Positions 62,926-64,000 of a stretch of 64,000 bases of DNA are shown one piece after another (the first letter of the stretch is position 1; each line of letters opens with the position of its first letter). The notes beneath the pieces are model-generated. The model had not been told where the DNA came from and did not search any database. It saw nothing but the letters and a program-made list of their open reading frames with translations. A program made the translations under genes and the position numbers. The DNA comes from Butyrivibrio sp. CB08 (GTDB lineage: Bacteria; Bacillota; Clostridia; Lachnospirales; Lachnospiraceae): positions 1 through 64,000 of the forward strand of contig NZ_RAIR01000007.1 of NCBI RefSeq assembly GCF_003625485.1. The letters run 5' to 3'.

Positions 62926-63885
62926 TTAATTCTCACCGTATATTACATTCACGAAGTGCTGTGCCATATGCTCGTTGCAGGCAGCATTTACATGTATGTT
63001 ATCAAGGAGCCACTCAGAACTGTTGTCCTCATCGATGGTTCCATAGTAATTGTCAATAAATGTTACTCCAGTTGCTCCGCACACATCCATCATGAACTGA
63101 TAGTATGTTGTGAGCCTTCCGTTTCCAAAGTCGTACATATCGCCATTTACAAGGCTTCCAGATGCGTCATATGCATAACACATAGGAGAAGACATGCATA
63201 CGATCCTGATAAATGGATATTTCTCCTGAATAGCCTTAATGCCTGCTGTGAGAGCTCCGCTGTAGGTAACAGGGTCAACGTCATTGTCAGGGTTAAGACC
63301 AATCCTGTAGCTGATGTAATCCTGAGCATCGTAGAAGATTACAAGAGTATCTACTGTATTCATATCAAGGTTCTCCAATAGACCTGCGCCCTTGTAATAC
63401 CTTGAATCTTCAAAACTTCTCTCATTGCCGTGAAGAAGCGAGAAATCTCTGTCTGCAATAGCCTTGCTGACATTGTAAAAACTAAAAGCATCAAGTGGAT
63501 ACTCAGGGTCAAACTCGGCCTTTTTAAGTGCAATGGTTGTAGACGGGAATCCAGCATTCAGGCATGTAGCCCCGGTTTTAGCAGCAACCTGCTCTACCAG
63601 TCCATTCTCATCACTGTAGTAAGTTAAGATATCATTACCCAGAAAGAGAATAGTCTCAACGCCGTCATCTTCATGCATTGCCTTCTTGTCATCAGGAAGC
63701 AGGAACACCTGGTCCTGAACCTCTACTTCAAAATCGCCCTCAACAACGCCTTCAGTCTTGGCTGTTCCGGCATTCCATTTGATCAGCTTATATGCCGTGA
63801 AAGCCACCACCAGGACGATAACTACAAGTATCGCAATATGAACCCACATGGGGATATTTCTTTCTTCTCTACTTTCTTTACTCAT
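62926..63885 (-). CDS. SGNH-fold membrane protein with altered nucleophile motif
   Basis: This 319-residue protein has one N-terminal transmembrane helix (about 13-34) and an outward-facing SGNH-like domain. The blocks are ETILFLGNDI (77-86), LNAGFPSTT, DTLVIFYDAQDYISY and the C-terminal DNIHVN (Asp295, His298). In active SGNH enzymes the first block reads G-D-S; here it reads G-N-D, so the catalytic serine seems to be absent. It could be a binding protein rather than a hydrolase, or use another residue. It starts the visible part of the SMR-GT-C-MBOAT operon, 24 bp after the gene that is cut by the window edge. Confidence 0.78.
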   Translation of the reverse strand: MSKESREERNIPMWVHIAILVVIVLVVAFTAYKLIKWNAGTAKTEGVVEGDFEVEVQDQVFLLPDDKKAMHEDDGVETILFLGNDILTYYSDENGLVEQVAAKTGATCLNAGFPSTTIALKKAEFDPEYPLDAFSFYNVSKAIADRDFSLLHGNERSFEDSRYYKGAGLLENLDMNTVDTLVIFYDAQDYISYRIGLNPDNDVDPVTYSGALTAGIKAIQEKYPFIRIVCMSSPMCYAYDASGSLVNGDMYDFGNGRLTTYYQFMMDVCGATGVTFIDNYYGTIDEDNSSEWLLDNIHVNAACNEHMAQHFVNVIYGEN

Positions 63886-63909
63886 GCTTAAATACCAGAC
63901 TTCCTTTTG

Positions 63910-64000
63910 TTATTTATGTAAAAATATCGAGAAATATATCATCAGATAAACCAGGTTCGGTATGATACATAAAAGTGCTCCGAATATCACCTTGATCTTT
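63910..64000 (-). CDS. C-terminal end of a membrane protein (cut by window edge)
   Basis: The minus strand encodes 29 residues ending IFLHK and a stop, with a hydrophobic helix (VIFGALLCIIPNLVYLMIYF). It is the end of an integral membrane protein whose body lies beyond the window. Too little is present to name it. It probably belongs to the same operon, since the SGNH gene starts 24 bp further on. Confidence 0.55.
   Translation of the reverse strand, partial: KIKVIFGALLCIIPNLVYLMIYFSIFLHK

Overview
The window looks like a chromosomal segment of a Gram-positive anaerobe of the Lachnospiraceae, most like Butyrivibrio, Pseudobutyrivibrio or Roseburia. This is inferred from gene content, moderate GC, strong AGGAGG-type ribosome binding sites and the style of the proteins; I could not run a database comparison. 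Nearly all genes are on the minus strand. No insertion sequence, phage, CRISPR array or rRNA operon is visible.

Layout. Positions 1-500 hold two tRNA-Ser genes behind a near-consensus promoter. Positions 496-7575 are a housekeeping operon read leftward: tsaE, a tsaB-rimI fusion, rnz, an unrecognised membrane-anchored protein, a YdjC/ChbG deacetylase, tsaD, ispD and a GT4 glycosyltransferase. Positions 7641-9974 hold a riboflavin transporter (ribU) under an FMN riboswitch, and a divergent HD-GYP protein with a perfect sigma-A promoter. Positions 10003-15459 hold murA, an M23 endopeptidase with LysM and G5 domains, a coiled-coil protein, a small alarmone synthetase and a GT2.

From about 15.5 kb to the right edge the window is one large surface-polysaccharide locus made of several transcription units. 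It holds an LCP ligase, an undecaprenyl-phosphate sugar-1-phosphate transferase, many GT2 enzymes (some with tandem domains), dTDP-rhamnose precursor genes (rfbB, rfbA, rfbC; no rfbD seen) and an ABC exporter of the Wzm/Wzt type. The Wzt has a C-terminal carbohydrate-binding extension. Next to it is a methyltransferase-kinase fusion that resembles the O-antigen chain terminator WbdD. The locus also holds two MBOAT/SGNH acylation pairs plus a third SGNH protein, a GtrB-like lipid-phosphate sugar synthase, a pair of small SMR-type membrane proteins (ArnE/ArnF-like), several GT-C-like multi-spanning proteins, an ATP-grasp ligase, a CotH-family kinase, an RNase J and a large GH25 lysozyme with Big_2 repeats.

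Model. A primer sugar is placed on undecaprenyl phosphate (17025-18431). Cytoplasmic GT2 enzymes extend a chain, probably containing rhamnose. The methyltransferase-kinase caps the chain, Wzt reads the cap and Wzm exports it. Outside the membrane, GT-C enzymes add side groups from lipid-phosphate sugars made by GtrB and flipped by the SMR pair. MBOAT/SGNH pairs add acyl groups, and the LCP enzyme joins the polymer to peptidoglycan. The individual families are recognised from sequence; the integrated pathway is inference.
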